Below, one piece after another: positions 43,404 to 54,800 of a stretch of 62,642 bases of DNA (positions are counted from its first letter, which is position 1; each line of letters begins with the position of its first letter). The translations under genes and the position numbers were made by a program. The stretch comes from an uncultured Bacteroidales bacterium (GTDB taxonomy: Bacteria; Bacteroidota; Bacteroidia; Bacteroidales; P3), in contig ONFR01000012.1 of NCBI GenBank assembly GCA_900317125.1, positions 1 through 62,642 of the forward strand. The letters are read 5' to 3'. The notes below the pieces were generated by a model. The model had not been told where the DNA came from. It ran no database searches and worked only from the letters and a program-made list of their open reading frames with translations.

Positions 43404-46400
43404 TTATTTCACAATCAGTTTGCGTACACTGTTCACATTGTCACCGACAATGCGCACATAGTATGCGCCCTGGCTCAGACCGGAGACGTCCATCTGCTTG
43501 TTGCAGTCGGAGGAGCACTCGAGGGTCTCGGAGGCCACGGTACGGCCGTTGATGTCGACAACAGAGATGGTGATGCGTCCGTCGACACCTGCCACATTGA
43601 TGCTAACCATGTCTTTGGCAGGGTTGGGATAGATGGAGCATTCGAAATTCTGGTCGGCGTCGTCGATTCCTGTGCGCTCGCCAGTGGTGACAACCACCTC
43701 GTTGTCGGTCCAATCGCTGTTCCTGTTCAGGCCGCAGAGGGCACGGACACGGAACCCATAGGTGAAGTTGGGTACAAGATTGGTGATGAACGCATGGGTG
43801 TCGGGGACAAGGACAGTGCCGAGGACCTCGTTGGGGGCATAGCCTTGGCGGCCATACTGGACTTCCCAGAACTGGTTGTAGTCGCCCGGTACCCAGGTCA
43901 GCTTGACGGCATTGCCATGGACTTCGGCAGTAACAGCACCTACAGCACCGCAGAAGAGGGTGTAGAACTCAACCGACTCGGTGAAATCGCCAACCACCCC
44001 GTGAAGGGGACCGCAGAGGGTGCGGACCTGAACGAGGTAGCGCTCGCCGGCAGTAAGACCAGTCACCTCGAAGGAGGTGGTGGTAGCACGGAAGGTCTGG
44101 TCGAAGGAGTTGTTGAACACTCTGACCTCCCAGGCATCGTCGGTCGGGGCTGCAGTCCAAGAGATTGTGGCACGGGAGTTGGTGATGTTTGCCACCTGAA
44201 CATTGGTGGGGACATTGCAGACATAGCCGGTGGTCTCGGAAGCGAATACCCAGTTGGAATAGCCAAGGCTGTCGGCATTACAGTTCTGACGGATACGGAA
44301 CTGGTAGACGGTGGAATGATTGAGACCCGTCACCGTGTAGCCGTAGCCATCCACCTGGATGGGGTCGGACCAGTCGGACTCGGATTCTTGCTTGTAACAG
44401 ATTTCGGCGTTGCGGCTGCCTGCATTCCAACCGAGGCTGACAGAAGTGGAGGTGGCAGAGGTGGATACGATTTCAGGATCTTCGCAGAAGGGTCCGCAGG
44501 AGAGGAAGACATAGTTGGGCGAGATTGTGTCGGATGTGCGAGAGTAGACAGGGAGAGAGGCGGCAGTGAACGGATTGATGGGGCCCGAATAGTCTTGAGC
44601 GTAGAGGGTCTTGACACAGTTGTTTACATGGCCTTCAAAGGCTGCGTTAGAGCCATACATGCCATACTGTCCGCTGTAGCAACTGACGGCTACAACGAGG
44701 TTGCTAGTGCCATCATAGGCATAAACGGAATCGAGACGGAAGTATTTCCAGCCTGTGGAAGCATAGTTGAGGCTGCCATGGAACACATGCACGAAAGAGC
44801 TGTCGAACTTAAAGTTGTTGAGCACTGTGTCGGTGGTGCTGCCAATATAAATGTCGGCATTGCCGTAGTGAGACCCTACATCAGTATTGGTGGGGTTGAA
44901 GCCGATGGCAATGATGTTGTCGAGACCGGCAAGGGTGGAGGCATCGACAATAACCTCGGAGTAGGTATACGGATAATAGCCATCGGACGGTGCGTAGTTG
45001 GACAAGGCAGGAACAGCCGTGGCGGGGTCGTAGTTATAGTGTACGATGGGATAGATACAGGCGTTGGTGACGAAGCTGGCGTTGTCGCACCATTCGCTGC
45101 GGTCATAGGCTGAACAGAGGGCACGGACACACACTTGGTAGTTGGAGAGGTTCTGCAGGTCGGTCAGGGTGACGCTATTGGTATGGACAATCGTTCTGTG
45201 CCAGGACCAACTGCCTTCAATTCTATATCTCACTTCGTAAGAAGGAGCGGAATTGTTCCAAGAAATGTCGGCAGTGCTGTTGGTCACAGCTGTGACTGTC
45301 AGTCCAGTGGGACGTGCACAGGTGGGAGCAGCATGAACGCTGAGTTCGTCAATTTTAACACCGTTGCCCATGTTGGCGACACCAATGAAGGCTGTCTGGT
45401 AGTTGGCGTTGCCGGCCGAAGCAGGAAGCGACACATACTGACGAGTCCATGAGGTGATATTGTTGGTGAATGAATCAATCACAATCCAGTCGGTATTGTT
45501 GGAGAGGCGATAGGCAACATAGAGTTTATCCTGAGCATCGCCCGATGCCACCTGAGCCAGATAGAAAGTGAGCTCGGCGTTGGAGGTAAGTGCGGAGAAG
45601 TCGAAAGTGGGGAGGATGAGCATGCCTGACCCGGTACGAGAGCCGCCATAGAACTGAGCGATATGGCCGCCGCTATAGGCACCGGCAGGATTGGTGGTGG
45701 TGGTAGCCCATTCCCAGTCGATACGGCCATCGATACGTTCAAGGGTCATGCAAGGATCAAGATCAGGCTCAAAATCGTATTCATAGCTGACGGTATCGTT
45801 CACAACAACGGGGAAACAACGGGTGTGGAAAGCGGGGAACTCCACTATAGAACTATAAAGGCCCGCGCCGCAGTTGACGCGCAACCAAGCATGGTATTCC
45901 GTGGCATGAGTAAGACTGTCGAGGGTATAGGGCGAAGCAGTGATATTTACTGAATCAGTGGCATCGGCAAGACTATCGGCAGTGCCATAGAAGACGGTAT
46001 AGTTACCCACGTTATTGGTGTCGGTGAAAGAGAGCTCAATAGAATGGGTGGTTGCGTTGCTGGCGTAGAGATTGATGGGTTTCTTGCACGGGTTGACGTA
46101 ATCGACACGGAGGTCGTCGAGATAGAATCCGTCGCTCTCATCCTCATCAGTGCGGATGCAGATAAAACGGCCGTTGCCGGTATAACGGGAAAGGTCGACC
46201 TCGACCAGTTGCCAATCGTAATCATTCAAGCTGAAGACAGCACTATCAATTGCCACAAAGGTGGAAGGATTGTAGGGGTCGGTCTGAACACCGACTTTCA
46301 ACTTATAGGTGTAGTATGCAGTGTAAGTGCCCATTATGTAGAAGGAGACCTGAAGTGTGTCGACAGGCACAGCCATCTCGGGGAGAATCAATTGGCTATA

Positions 46401-49400
46401 GTAGTTGTTGACATAGCTGCCAAAGTACAAGGAATAGCCGCTGCGTGCATAGCCCGAATAATCATAGATATAGGGGTAAAAGTAGGTAGAGTACTCCGAG
46501 GAATAGTTCGTGTAACGGCCCCAGCATCTCTGCATAGCATCGGTACTGAAATCAGCAGTAAAATTGTCGAAATTCTCCACCAGGGGAATCGTTGAAAGGG
46601 GAGCGCAAGCGGTGGTGGCCTCTACTGTAGTGTAGACCGTAGTATCGCCGCACAGACTACCGATACGGAAGCGGTAAGCCGTTGCCGGAGTAAGGCCAGA
46701 GACAATAGCCGAGTCGAGAGAGGTGGCGGAGGCATGGAACTGCCAGTTAATATCGTCAACGGGGGTATATTCTACGCTCCACTCTGCCTCATAAAGGCCA
46801 GGCACCCAAACAAGTGAGACACTTGAAGAATCGACATTGGCAACTGTGACATTGGGAGCGACACAAGTGGCATCGACGCAGGGTGTAATGAATATCATGT
46901 TGGTACGTTCGGACATAATACCCCAACCCCAGACAGAACCGATGGTTGTGCTGTCGGATGGGTCGAAGTTGACATTATCGGCATAAGCATAGATGGACTT
47001 TGGCTCAGTAGTGCTATGAGACTGTGTACTATAGGATGTAACATAACTACCGGTATTGTCGTCGAATGTAACGATGATGTTACCATGTCCCGGGTAAACG
47101 TAAGCAGAATCAAACCTCAACTCGTTCCAGCCAGATGAAACAGTGAATGTGCCCGAGAAGTAACGGTTTGCCATTGTCTGAGGGACAAGATCTGTTGCAA
47201 CGCTATAACTGCTACGGCTTGTGGTGTCGATATACACATCTATCTGGCGGCTTGAAGAAAGACCAGACACCATGTTTATCTTCAGACCGAAGATAGAGTC
47301 GAAACCGGCGACCTCGGTGGAGTCGAAAATCTGTTGGCTGTAGCTGTTGTTATAATAGGTGTAGTCCGGCAGATAAGCTGAGGAGGAGGTGGAGGTAGCA
47401 TCGCCAATCAGCACTTCGCCGCCGGCAAGGCAGGGAGTGAGGAACGACAGAGATACATTCTCCGAAGTGTCACCGCCATCACATGTGGCATGGATGTCGA
47501 CCAGATAATTGGTATTGTGATTGAGGCCAGTGAGCATCATGCTGCGGGCCGAGTCGGGAGCAACAAAAGTCAGGACGTTCTCGTTTGCAGTGTCGGTCAA
47601 TATGATGTTGAACTCGGAAGGAGTGGTGTGATTGTCGTAGCTCCAACTGATAGTTGCCGAACGGGCACTGATATTGGACATGGCGACATTGTAAATGGGA
47701 GTACATGTAGCCAGCGGGACGCATTGAGTATAGAAAAGGAAGCCCTCATAGCTATAGTACGAAGTGTTCAAAACCAATGTGATGGGACCTACATACGAAA
47801 CAGCTTCAACATTGCTGTTACTTCCAGTGAGATGAGCCAGCTGGCGACCGTCGGTGCCGGCACCCTCGTAGATATCCAAAGTGCCGCCGCCTAAATTGAC
47901 GAAACCCGAGAGTGAAACAGACATCGTACTATCGTCGGGATAGACAATTAACGTGCTGTTGCAATAATAGGGGGCGTTGGCAGCCACTCCGCCAGGGTCG
48001 GCGATGGCCATGCCACAAGTGAAAATGGTATCATCACCCGACTCGTGCATGTTGTAGACATTAGGCTGGGCAGTAACGGGGAGCGACCAATAGCCATTCT
48101 CCGTGGCGCAAACTGAGCGGACATAGAAATCATACACCATGCTATCCGACAAGCCTGTAATGGTAACGGGGTTGGTGGTGACGGCTACACGGGTCGTGTC
48201 CTCGTCGGGATTAAATCCAGTGGGGCCATAAGCCACTTCCCAAGCTGTGCCGGAGGGACAGACCCAGCCCAGCGTCACTTGGTTGTGAGCAGATTCTACC
48301 GCCGTGAGAGAATCCACCAACGGGCAGGACCTGCGCTGGCGGATGGTGATGTCGTCGAGATAGATATAGGTATAGGAGGGGTTGTTGGCCACCCTCAGCA
48401 CCACATACACCGAATCGGTGGTGTTCACAGTATCAAAACTTACGGTGTACAATTGATATGCATCACTCAGCGCCACATTCTCTACGGGGTGGAACACTGC
48501 CGTAGCCGAATCGTCGGTGAAAGTATAACCCACCTGAATATAGCCATAGTTGCCATACGCCCAGAACGTCATCTCCACTTGGTTGGCCGGCAGAGGTACC
48601 AGCGGGGAGACAATGGAATTGGGGCCATAATCGCTATACAAATCCAAGCAATAATTACCTGAATGATTGTTATAGGAATTAATCTGAGGATAATAATACA
48701 TATATCCGTAGCTATCATAAGCAGTATGTTCCCACAATGTCCAGCAGGCGGGCATAGCGCCATAGTTTTCAAAGCCTTCGCTGAAAGGAACAGTCATCAT
48801 TCCACACAGGGTGCGGAAAGTATGCAGTGAGATTGTCGAAGTGTCTTCAACACCGCAATAGGTACGGACAAACAGATTGTATTCGGTATTGGCCGAAAGG
48901 TTTGTGAGCAGAATGGTGGTGTCGGTGGTAAACTCCCAGGTACCGGTAGGATAGTTTCCTGTACGGCACTGGTAGAAATAGCCTATCGCATCTTCGTTTA
49001 GCGACCATGAGACAATGGCACTATCCGACATGGGGGTAGAAACGATATTCATTGGGGGCAAGCACGACGGACAAGCAAAAGAGGTGGCAAAAGTGCCGGA
49101 AAGACCGGAAGCCGAAGTGCAGTTGTAGAGCACCACGCCCAAAGAGTCGGTGATGGTGAAAGAGCACTCGCTGTCGTATGAGCCGCCTGTCCACACAAAA
49201 CTGATGGGACCTGAGCAGGCAGGAAAGGTCTGTGTAAAATAGCTACCCGAGGTGAGCGTAAACGTCCCCCTGAGAATAGTATCCTGATAAATTGCCAAAC
49301 TGGCTCCGTTCCAACCATCGGAATACTGGTCGTACCCGGTCACTGTGATAGAGCAGTCTGTCTGGCCTGGGTCACACTGTGCCCATGCAGTTGCCGACAA

Positions 49401-49439
49401 TGCGACAACCAATAATATGATAGATAAGAATCTTTTCAT
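43404..49439 (-). CDS. giant T9SS cargo protein with repeated Fn3 and MAM/cleaved-adhesin-like domains
   Basis: 2011 aa; signal peptide ends at ATAWAQ. The start (VTGYDQYSDGWNGASLAIY, about 32-50) is a small beta module. Next come alternating fibronectin-III-like modules (ends such as YNLFVRTYC, YDFYVRSVC, FRIGSLC, VCVRALC, FRVRALC). MAM/cleaved-adhesin-like modules have matched starts and ends (VPFSEGFENYGAMPACW ... YIYLDDITIRQ; LVENFDNFTADFS ... FYLDDLRVDY; YEYDFEPDLDPCMTLER ... VKIDELSVHA). The T9SS type A domain closes the protein: CSIYPNPAKDMVSINV, ISVVDINGRTVASE, LSQGAYYVRIV, RKLIVK. It is probably surface-attached or released and adhesive. It lies 39 bases after the choice-of-anchor-L gene, as one operon. 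Confidence 0.88.
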   Translation of the reverse strand: MKRFLSIILLVVALSATAWAQCDPGQTDCSITVTGYDQYSDGWNGASLAIYQDTILRGTFTLTSGSYFTQTFPACSGPISFVWTGGSYDSECSFTITDSLGVVLYNCTSASGLSGTFATSFACPSCLPPMNIVSTPMSDSAIVSWSLNEDAIGYFYQCRTGNYPTGTWEFTTDTTILLTNLSANTEYNLFVRTYCGVEDTSTISLHTFRTLCGMMTVPFSEGFENYGAMPACWTLWEHTAYDSYGYMYYYPQINSYNNHSGNYCLDLYSDYGPNSIVSPLVPLPANQVEMTFWAYGNYGYIQVGYTFTDDSATAVFHPVENVALSDAYQLYTVSFDTVNTTDSVYVVLRVANNPSYTYIYLDDITIRQRRSCPLVDSLTAVESAHNQVTLGWVCPSGTAWEVAYGPTGFNPDEDTTRVAVTTNPVTITGLSDSMVYDFYVRSVCATENGYWSLPVTAQPNVYNMHESGDDTIFTCGMAIADPGGVAANAPYYCNSTLIVYPDDSTMSVSLSGFVNLGGGTLDIYEGAGTDGRQLAHLTGSNSNVEAVSYVGPITLVLNTSYYSYEGFLFYTQCVPLATCTPIYNVAMSNISARSATISWSYDNHTTPSEFNIILTDTANENVLTFVAPDSARSMMLTGLNHNTNYLVDIHATCDGGDTSENVSLSFLTPCLAGGEVLIGDATSTSSSAYLPDYTYYNNSYSQQIFDSTEVAGFDSIFGLKINMVSGLSSSRQIDVYIDTTSRSSYSVATDLVPQTMANRYFSGTFTVSSGWNELRFDSAYVYPGHGNIIVTFDDNTGSYVTSYSTQSHSTTEPKSIYAYADNVNFDPSDSTTIGSVWGWGIMSERTNMIFITPCVDATCVAPNVTVANVDSSSVSLVWVPGLYEAEWSVEYTPVDDINWQFHASATSLDSAIVSGLTPATAYRFRIGSLCGDTTVYTTVEATTACAPLSTIPLVENFDNFTADFSTDAMQRCWGRYTNYSSEYSTYFYPYIYDYSGYARSGYSLYFGSYVNNYYSQLILPEMAVPVDTLQVSFYIMGTYTAYYTYKLKVGVQTDPYNPSTFVAIDSAVFSLNDYDWQLVEVDLSRYTGNGRFICIRTDEDESDGFYLDDLRVDYVNPCKKPINLYASNATTHSIELSFTDTNNVGNYTVFYGTADSLADATDSVNITASPYTLDSLTHATEYHAWLRVNCGAGLYSSIVEFPAFHTRCFPVVVNDTVSYEYDFEPDLDPCMTLERIDGRIDWEWATTTTNPAGAYSGGHIAQFYGGSRTGSGMLILPTFDFSALTSNAELTFYLAQVASGDAQDKLYVAYRLSNNTDWIVIDSFTNNITSWTRQYVSLPASAGNANYQTAFIGVANMGNGVKIDELSVHAAPTCARPTGLTVTAVTNSTADISWNNSAPSYEVRYRIEGSWSWHRTIVHTNSVTLTDLQNLSNYQVCVRALCSAYDRSEWCDNASFVTNACIYPIVHYNYDPATAVPALSNYAPSDGYYPYTYSEVIVDASTLAGLDNIIAIGFNPTNTDVGSHYGNADIYIGSTTDTVLNNFKFDSSFVHVFHGSLNYASTGWKYFRLDSVYAYDGTSNLVVAVSCYSGQYGMYGSNAAFEGHVNNCVKTLYAQDYSGPINPFTAASLPVYSRTSDTISPNYVFLSCGPFCEDPEIVSTSATSTSVSLGWNAGSRNAEICYKQESESDWSDPIQVDGYGYTVTGLNHSTVYQFRIRQNCNADSLGYSNWVFASETTGYVCNVPTNVQVANITNSRATISWTAAPTDDAWEVRVFNNSFDQTFRATTTSFEVTGLTAGERYLVQVRTLCGPLHGVVGDFTESVEFYTLFCGAVGAVTAEVHGNAVKLTWVPGDYNQFWEVQYGRQGYAPNEVLGTVLVPDTHAFITNLVPNFTYGFRVRALCGLNRNSDWTDNEVVVTTGERTGIDDADQNFECSIYPNPAKDMVSINVAGVDGRITISVVDINGRTVASETLECSSDCNKQMDVSGLSQGAYYVRIVGDNVNSVRKLIVK

Positions 49440-49478
49440 GACTTAAAGGTATTAAGTTGTATAAAAACTGTCTATGAG

Positions 49479-51191
49479 TTACTTCACGACCACTGTCTGG
49501 GTGACAATGCCGTTGGTGGTGCTGATACGCAGGTAATACATGCCTGCAGCTATGCCTTCGGTATTGATGGCCACATGGTTGCCGCTGCATTGTGTGGCGA
49601 ACACCTTCTGGCCTTTCACGCTGTACATCTCCACCTCCTTCAATCCCTCGGTGTCGATATTCAACAGGCCACTGGCGGGGTTGGGGTAAATCTTCACCTC
49701 TTCCACACCAGCATTGTCGATGCCTACCACGGGGTGATTAATGGTGATGTTCACGGTAGCAGTGTCGGTGCTGCAGCCATAGCGGTCGGTAACAATTACC
49801 TTATACACCGAGTTCTCAGTGATAAAGGCATCTGTCTCGGGAGCATAGGGGTTATCCAGATTGTCGGCAGGAATCCACCTGTAGGTGAAAGGCTCCGTAC
49901 CAGACTCCACTGTCACACCCACATGTGTGCAGAGATAGTCGGCTACGATATTGGTGTCGTGCACCGTCAGGCGAGCATTTGCAGTCATCACAAAATGCAT
50001 GGTATCATACACCTTCAGAGCGGGATACTCGGGGCATACGCTTGTCTCGAGATAGAGTTCGATGTATTTGGTAGTGGAGAGATTGGCAGTGGGAAGGCCG
50101 GCAATCTCAAGGTAGTGCAACTGATTCTTGGCAATATAGAAGCTACGAGTGCCGTCCATAACCACACCCGAATCGCTGACCACTTCGAAATCCACCCCAT
50201 AGACAGCATTACCTCCATAGGTCACATGCACCCAACCGTCGTCGTAAGCCGTCTCGTTGATATCAAACGGGACTGTGGTGGGGCAGCCAATGCGCACCGT
50301 GTCCCTTACATCCTGCTCGAATCCGAGCTGAGTGCTTGGGCTGGTGAAACTGCCATACTCCAAAAATACGCCCGAGTCGTAAGCATTGTCGCCTACATTA
50401 CACACCGACAGATGCATGTGATACTCGGCACAAGGGACGATAGTGGCCTCAGCCATCAACTTTGCGGTGTAGCCGTCATACTGCACACCAGCCGTATCGC
50501 TGGAATTGGTGATATAGTACGAAGCATAATCATAGTAGCATCCTGAGCCACTTCCACCAGAAGAACCGGGGACTCCCGGATTGACCGAATTGATAGCCAC
50601 GGCAATACCATAGGGGGTACTGTCGGTAACGGTACCTGGGATAATAGCCACATTCCACGTGCGCTCTTCCAAAGTCTCCGGGTCAGGACCCGTGATGAAG
50701 AAGGCAAATACATCATTGAAGTTCGAGCAGACATACTCGGGATACTCCTCCGAAGCAAATGTGTACATGAACGAAATATGGTCCGTCAATCCCACAAAGT
50801 CAAAGTCCAGTGTGGCGCAACCATTTACAGTGTTTGTGGCAAGCAGTTCCATCTGGGGGTCGGAGTAGAAACCATCCACTGCCTGCGATGCACCGTAACT
50901 AGTGTTAGGACCGGGTGCCACATAAATTTCTCCAGTAGTCATTACGATCCCGGAGTCCATCTGGAAATCAGGAAAACCATTGCTCCTGAACACACCTATC
51001 TGGTTTGTGCTGATAGGGGAAGAGCTGTTACTGAACTTGGCATTGTACAGGTAAACACCTTTGCCTGCCAACGCTCTGTTGACAAAGGCATTCGGAGTCT
51101 CACCTGCTGCCGAAATCACCGTGATGTTCTGTGCACAGAGCTGTACAACACAACTCATCAGAAACACGGAAAATAATACTTTTCTCGTCAT
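49479..51191 (-). CDS. choice-of-anchor L domain protein with T9SS sorting domain
   Basis: 570 aa with a signal peptide ending at QLCAQN. Residues about 30-270 match the choice-of-anchor L domain: ALAGKGVYLYNAKF, IGVFRSNGFPDFQMDSGIVMTTG, ATLDFDFVGLTDHISFMYTFASEEYPEYVCSNFNDVFAFFITGP and TVPCAEYHMHLSVCNVGD-like text near 255-275. A Cys-containing Ig-like region follows (YRWIPADNLDNPYAPETDAF, VYKVIVTDRYGC). The end is a T9SS type A domain: VKIYPNPASGLLNIDT, MYSVKGQKVFATQ, IAAGMYYLRIST, VTQTVVVK. It is exported and then moved by T9SS. Promoter TATATTTG lies upstream. Confidence 0.88.
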   Translation of the reverse strand: MTRKVLFSVFLMSCVVQLCAQNITVISAAGETPNAFVNRALAGKGVYLYNAKFSNSSSPISTNQIGVFRSNGFPDFQMDSGIVMTTGEIYVAPGPNTSYGASQAVDGFYSDPQMELLATNTVNGCATLDFDFVGLTDHISFMYTFASEEYPEYVCSNFNDVFAFFITGPDPETLEERTWNVAIIPGTVTDSTPYGIAVAINSVNPGVPGSSGGSGSGCYYDYASYYITNSSDTAGVQYDGYTAKLMAEATIVPCAEYHMHLSVCNVGDNAYDSGVFLEYGSFTSPSTQLGFEQDVRDTVRIGCPTTVPFDINETAYDDGWVHVTYGGNAVYGVDFEVVSDSGVVMDGTRSFYIAKNQLHYLEIAGLPTANLSTTKYIELYLETSVCPEYPALKVYDTMHFVMTANARLTVHDTNIVADYLCTHVGVTVESGTEPFTYRWIPADNLDNPYAPETDAFITENSVYKVIVTDRYGCSTDTATVNITINHPVVGIDNAGVEEVKIYPNPASGLLNIDTEGLKEVEMYSVKGQKVFATQCSGNHVAINTEGIAAGMYYLRISTTNGIVTQTVVVK

Positions 51192-51233
51192 AATCAGTTA
51201 GTTTAATATTAATAATTTATCTCATTAAAGTAG

Positions 51234-51241
51234 CAAATATA
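51234..51241 (-). promoter_or_regulatory. -7 element upstream of the T9SS cargo operon
   Basis: TATATTTG on the minus strand, 43 bases before the ATG at 51191. The -33 region lacks a clear TTG. Confidence 0.55.
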
Positions 51242-51370
51242 CAGATATTTTTCCATATAGCACTATTTTATTCAAAAATAACACTTTTTAGCATTTCCGA
51301 TATGGGCATTCTATTTCTACGATGTCGGAGATAAAGTGCTGCAGGAAGGACTATATCCATATTGCCAAAT

Positions 51371-51844
51371 TTATATTGCCAACGGACTACCGTCGAGCTT
51401 GGCAGCGACGAGGTCGTCTCCATGGTAGACAAGTTTCAGGGAGAAGAATGGTCTGTCGAAGTCCATCAGCAGACGGAGGAATATCTTGTCGCCCTCCCAT
51501 AGGTTGAGGTCGAACAGACGGGTCTTATCCACCCATGCCAGATCGCCCTCATCACAGGGGCACTCTTCACCGCTCCAGTCGGAAGCGGTGAAGAGATGCA
51601 TGTATTCACAGGGCCATATATCGCTGATAAAGGTGACTATACCCCGGTAGCGCCAACGTTGTACCTGAAGCCCGGTTTCCTCCTTCACTTCACGCAACAT
51701 GCATTCATCGGGGCTTTCGTCAGCCTCGCACTTGCCACCCACACCTATCCATTTGTCGTGACTGGCATCGTTCTGCTTCTTAACGCGATGAAGCATCAGG
51801 TACTGTCCGTTGCGCTCCAGATAGCACAAAGTGGTCTGTTTCAT
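51371..51844 (-). CDS. NUDIX hydrolase, 8-oxo-dGTP diphosphatase-like
   Basis: 157 aa from the ATG at 51844, which overlaps the efflux-pump stop codon by 4 bases (ATGA); an earlier ATG would lie deep inside the pump gene. The Nudix box GGKCEADESPDECMLREVKEET plus GL spans about residues 37-60, with all catalytic Glu/Arg residues present. The opening TTLCYLERNGQYLMLHRVKK and the HDKWIGVGG segment are typical of MutT/YtkD-like enzymes that clean the nucleotide pool. Its tight coupling to a metal efflux pump suggests protection from metal-caused oxidative damage, which is an inference. Confidence 0.85.
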   Translation of the reverse strand: MKQTTLCYLERNGQYLMLHRVKKQNDASHDKWIGVGGKCEADESPDECMLREVKEETGLQVQRWRYRGIVTFISDIWPCEYMHLFTASDWSGEECPCDEGDLAWVDKTRLFDLNLWEGDKIFLRLLMDFDRPFFSLKLVYHGDDLVAAKLDGSPLAI

Positions 51845-54800
51845 GGTTGAAGTGATTTTTGTGAGCGTTTTACATACCATGCATAGACGATGGGAATGAC
51901 AAAGATATTGAGCATTGTGGAGGTGATAAGTCCACCCAGCACCACGACGGCCATGGGAGCCTGAATCTCGTTGCCTGGATGGTCGGCAGCCAGAATCATG
52001 GGGACAAGGGAGAGTGCAGTGGTGAGGGCTGTCATGATGATGGGGTTGAACCGGTCGGCAGAACCTTTTCGTATCACTTCGTTCAAGGGCAGGCCCTGCG
52101 CTGTGAGCGCCTGGTATTTGGCAACAAGGAGTATACCGTTACGCGTAGCTATTCCGAAGAGGGTGATGAAACCGATGATGGCCGGGATGCTCAGGCTGTC
52201 GGCACCCAGTTTGACGGCCAATACACCACCGATAAGAGCCAGAGGCAGATTGAGGAGCACAATGAGTGAAAGGGAGAGGTTTCGGAACTCGGTATAGAGA
52301 AGCAGATAGATGATGACCAGCGCAAGGATAAAGACCAGCACCAGGGTACGTGTAGCTGTGCGGGCACTCTCGAACTGCCCGCCGTACTCCACACGGTAGC
52401 CTTCAGGCAGCTTGATTTTCTCATTCACGGCTTTCTTAATGTCGTCCACAACACCTATGGCATCGCGACCACTGACATTGGCCGAGACGACAAGTTTACG
52501 CTGCACGTTCTCGCGCGAGACGGTGTTGGGACCGCCCACAGAGATCACGTCGGCCACTACACCAAGAGGAACCTTCCCTCCGTTGTAGGTGTCGATGAGG
52601 GCGTCCTTGACATCGTCGATGGTAAGTGTGTCGTTGACAAAGCGCTGTTTGAGAACGAGGTCGAAACTGCGTTGCCCCTCATAGACATCGCCTATCTTTT
52701 CTCCATTGAAGGCAGTCTCGACGAAGCGGTTGAATTGTTCCATGGTGATACCGTATTGGGCAAGCATGTCGCGGTTGGCACGCACTTGGAGCTGCGGGGT
52801 CTCGGTCTGTTGCTCGACACTGACGTCAACAAGTCCTTCGATACCGCCCACTGCACCCTTGATTTGATTGCCCAGCATATAGAGATGACTAAGGTCGGGG
52901 CCAAACACCTTGATGGCAATGGTGGCTTGGGTACCGCTGACCATGTGGTCGATGCGGTGTCCGAGTGGCTGTCCCACACTGGTGACGATGCCGGGTATCG
53001 CGGCCAATCGTGCCCGCACGTCGGAGAGGAAGGCCTCCTTGCTACGCTTGTCTAGGTTGAAATTGACATCTATCTCGGCACCGTTCGTGGACTGGGAATG
53101 TTCATCCAGCTCTCCACGCCCAGTGCGACGCGAGGTGGCGGTCACCTCTGGGATGGAGAGGAGTTCCTGCTCAATCATCATTCCTAACTTGTTGCTTTCT
53201 TCGAGCGAGATGCCTGGTTTGGCGACAGCCGCTATGGTCAACGAACCTTCATTAAAAGCAGGCAGGAAGTCGCGCCCCATGGTGAACAACATGACGACAG
53301 CAAGGACAAGCAGTACAGACGTAGAACCCACAACAGTTTTTTTGTGTGCCAGCGTCCAGTCGAGGGCACGGCGGTAGCCCTTGGTGAGCCACGCGGCCAC
53401 GGGGCTGTCCTTCTGCCTCCGGTCGAGGTAGGCGTCGTTGGAAAGAAGCAGCTTGCAGAGGAGCGGTGTGAGGGTCATGGCCACCAACAGGGACATGAAC
53501 AACGCCACAAGGTAGGCAACGCCGAGGGGTTTGAGCATACGGCCCTCCAACCCGTCAAGGAAGAAGAGCGGCACAAAGGTTATCATGATGATGAGGGTGG
53601 CATGGATGATGGAGCTTCGTATCTCGGACGAGCCATGGAAGACCACACTGTAGGCCGTGTCGCGCTGCTTGGGAGGCAACTGGTGGTTTTGGCGAAGACG
53701 TTTGTAGACGTTCTCCACATCGATGATGGCATCGTCGACCAGCGAGCCGATGGCTATGCACATGCCGCCAAGGGTCATCGTGTTGATTTCGTACCCCATG
53801 AGATAGAGACACAGCACTGTGCCCAGCAACGACAGGGGGATGGAGATAATGGAGATGAGCGTGGTACGGAAACTGCCCAAGAAGAGGAAGAGGATGATGA
53901 TGACGAACAGCGCACCCTCGAGCAAGGCTTTTCCCACATTGCCCACCGACGACTGGATGAAATCGGCTTGGCGGAATATCTTCGTGTTCATCTTGACATC
54001 GGGCGGAAGCGTCTTCTGGATGTTCTCGAGGTTTGCCTCTATCTTCTCCGTAACACGTAGGGTATTGATGTTCGGCTGTTTGGAAATGGAGAGGATGACA
54101 GCAGGTGTGGCGTTGCAAGAGGCATAGCCTTGCTTGGGGGCATTGCCTATGCGCACCTCCGCCACGTCGGAGAGACGGACGGGATGGCCATTGTGCATGG
54201 CGACAAAGGTGCGGCCCAACTCATCCACATCGCATGTGCGGCCAATGCCACGCAGGGCATACTCGTTGCCATAGTCGCGGATGATTCCGCCTGTGGAATT
54301 GCCGCTGAGACTACTGCCCAGCGACTCGATGTCGGCCATGGTAATGCCATAGGCCTGCATCCTGACAGGGGCGGCAAGAATCTGATATTGTTTATAATCG
54401 CCGCCGATGATGGTAACCTGCGACACACCGCCGGTACCAAGGATGGCGGGTTTAACCACCCATTCCGCCAGGGTGCGGAGTTCTTGCTGAGTGGTGGGGT
54501 GGTCGACGGCAGTACTGTCCACCTGCAGACTCACAAAGAGAATCTCACCCATGACACTGCTCTGAGGCGCGAGAACAGGAGTGATGCCGTCGGGCAACTG
54601 CTCGGCCAAAGTGGTCATCTTCTCACTCACTATCTGACGGGCACGGAAGACATCCATACCCCAGTCGAACTCTACAAAAACAAAGCTGCACCCCTGCATA
54701 GAGGTGGAGCGTACACGGCGCACATTGGTGGCTCCGTTGACGGCGGTCTCGATGGGGAAGGTAACCAGACGTTCCACCTCCTCGGCGGCCATGCCGTGAG

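Noticed and set aside
43401..45113. Plus-strand ORF of 570 codons opposite the giant cargo gene
   Set aside because: Antisense frame over Fn3 and sorting-domain coding sequence; no signal peptide or motif.
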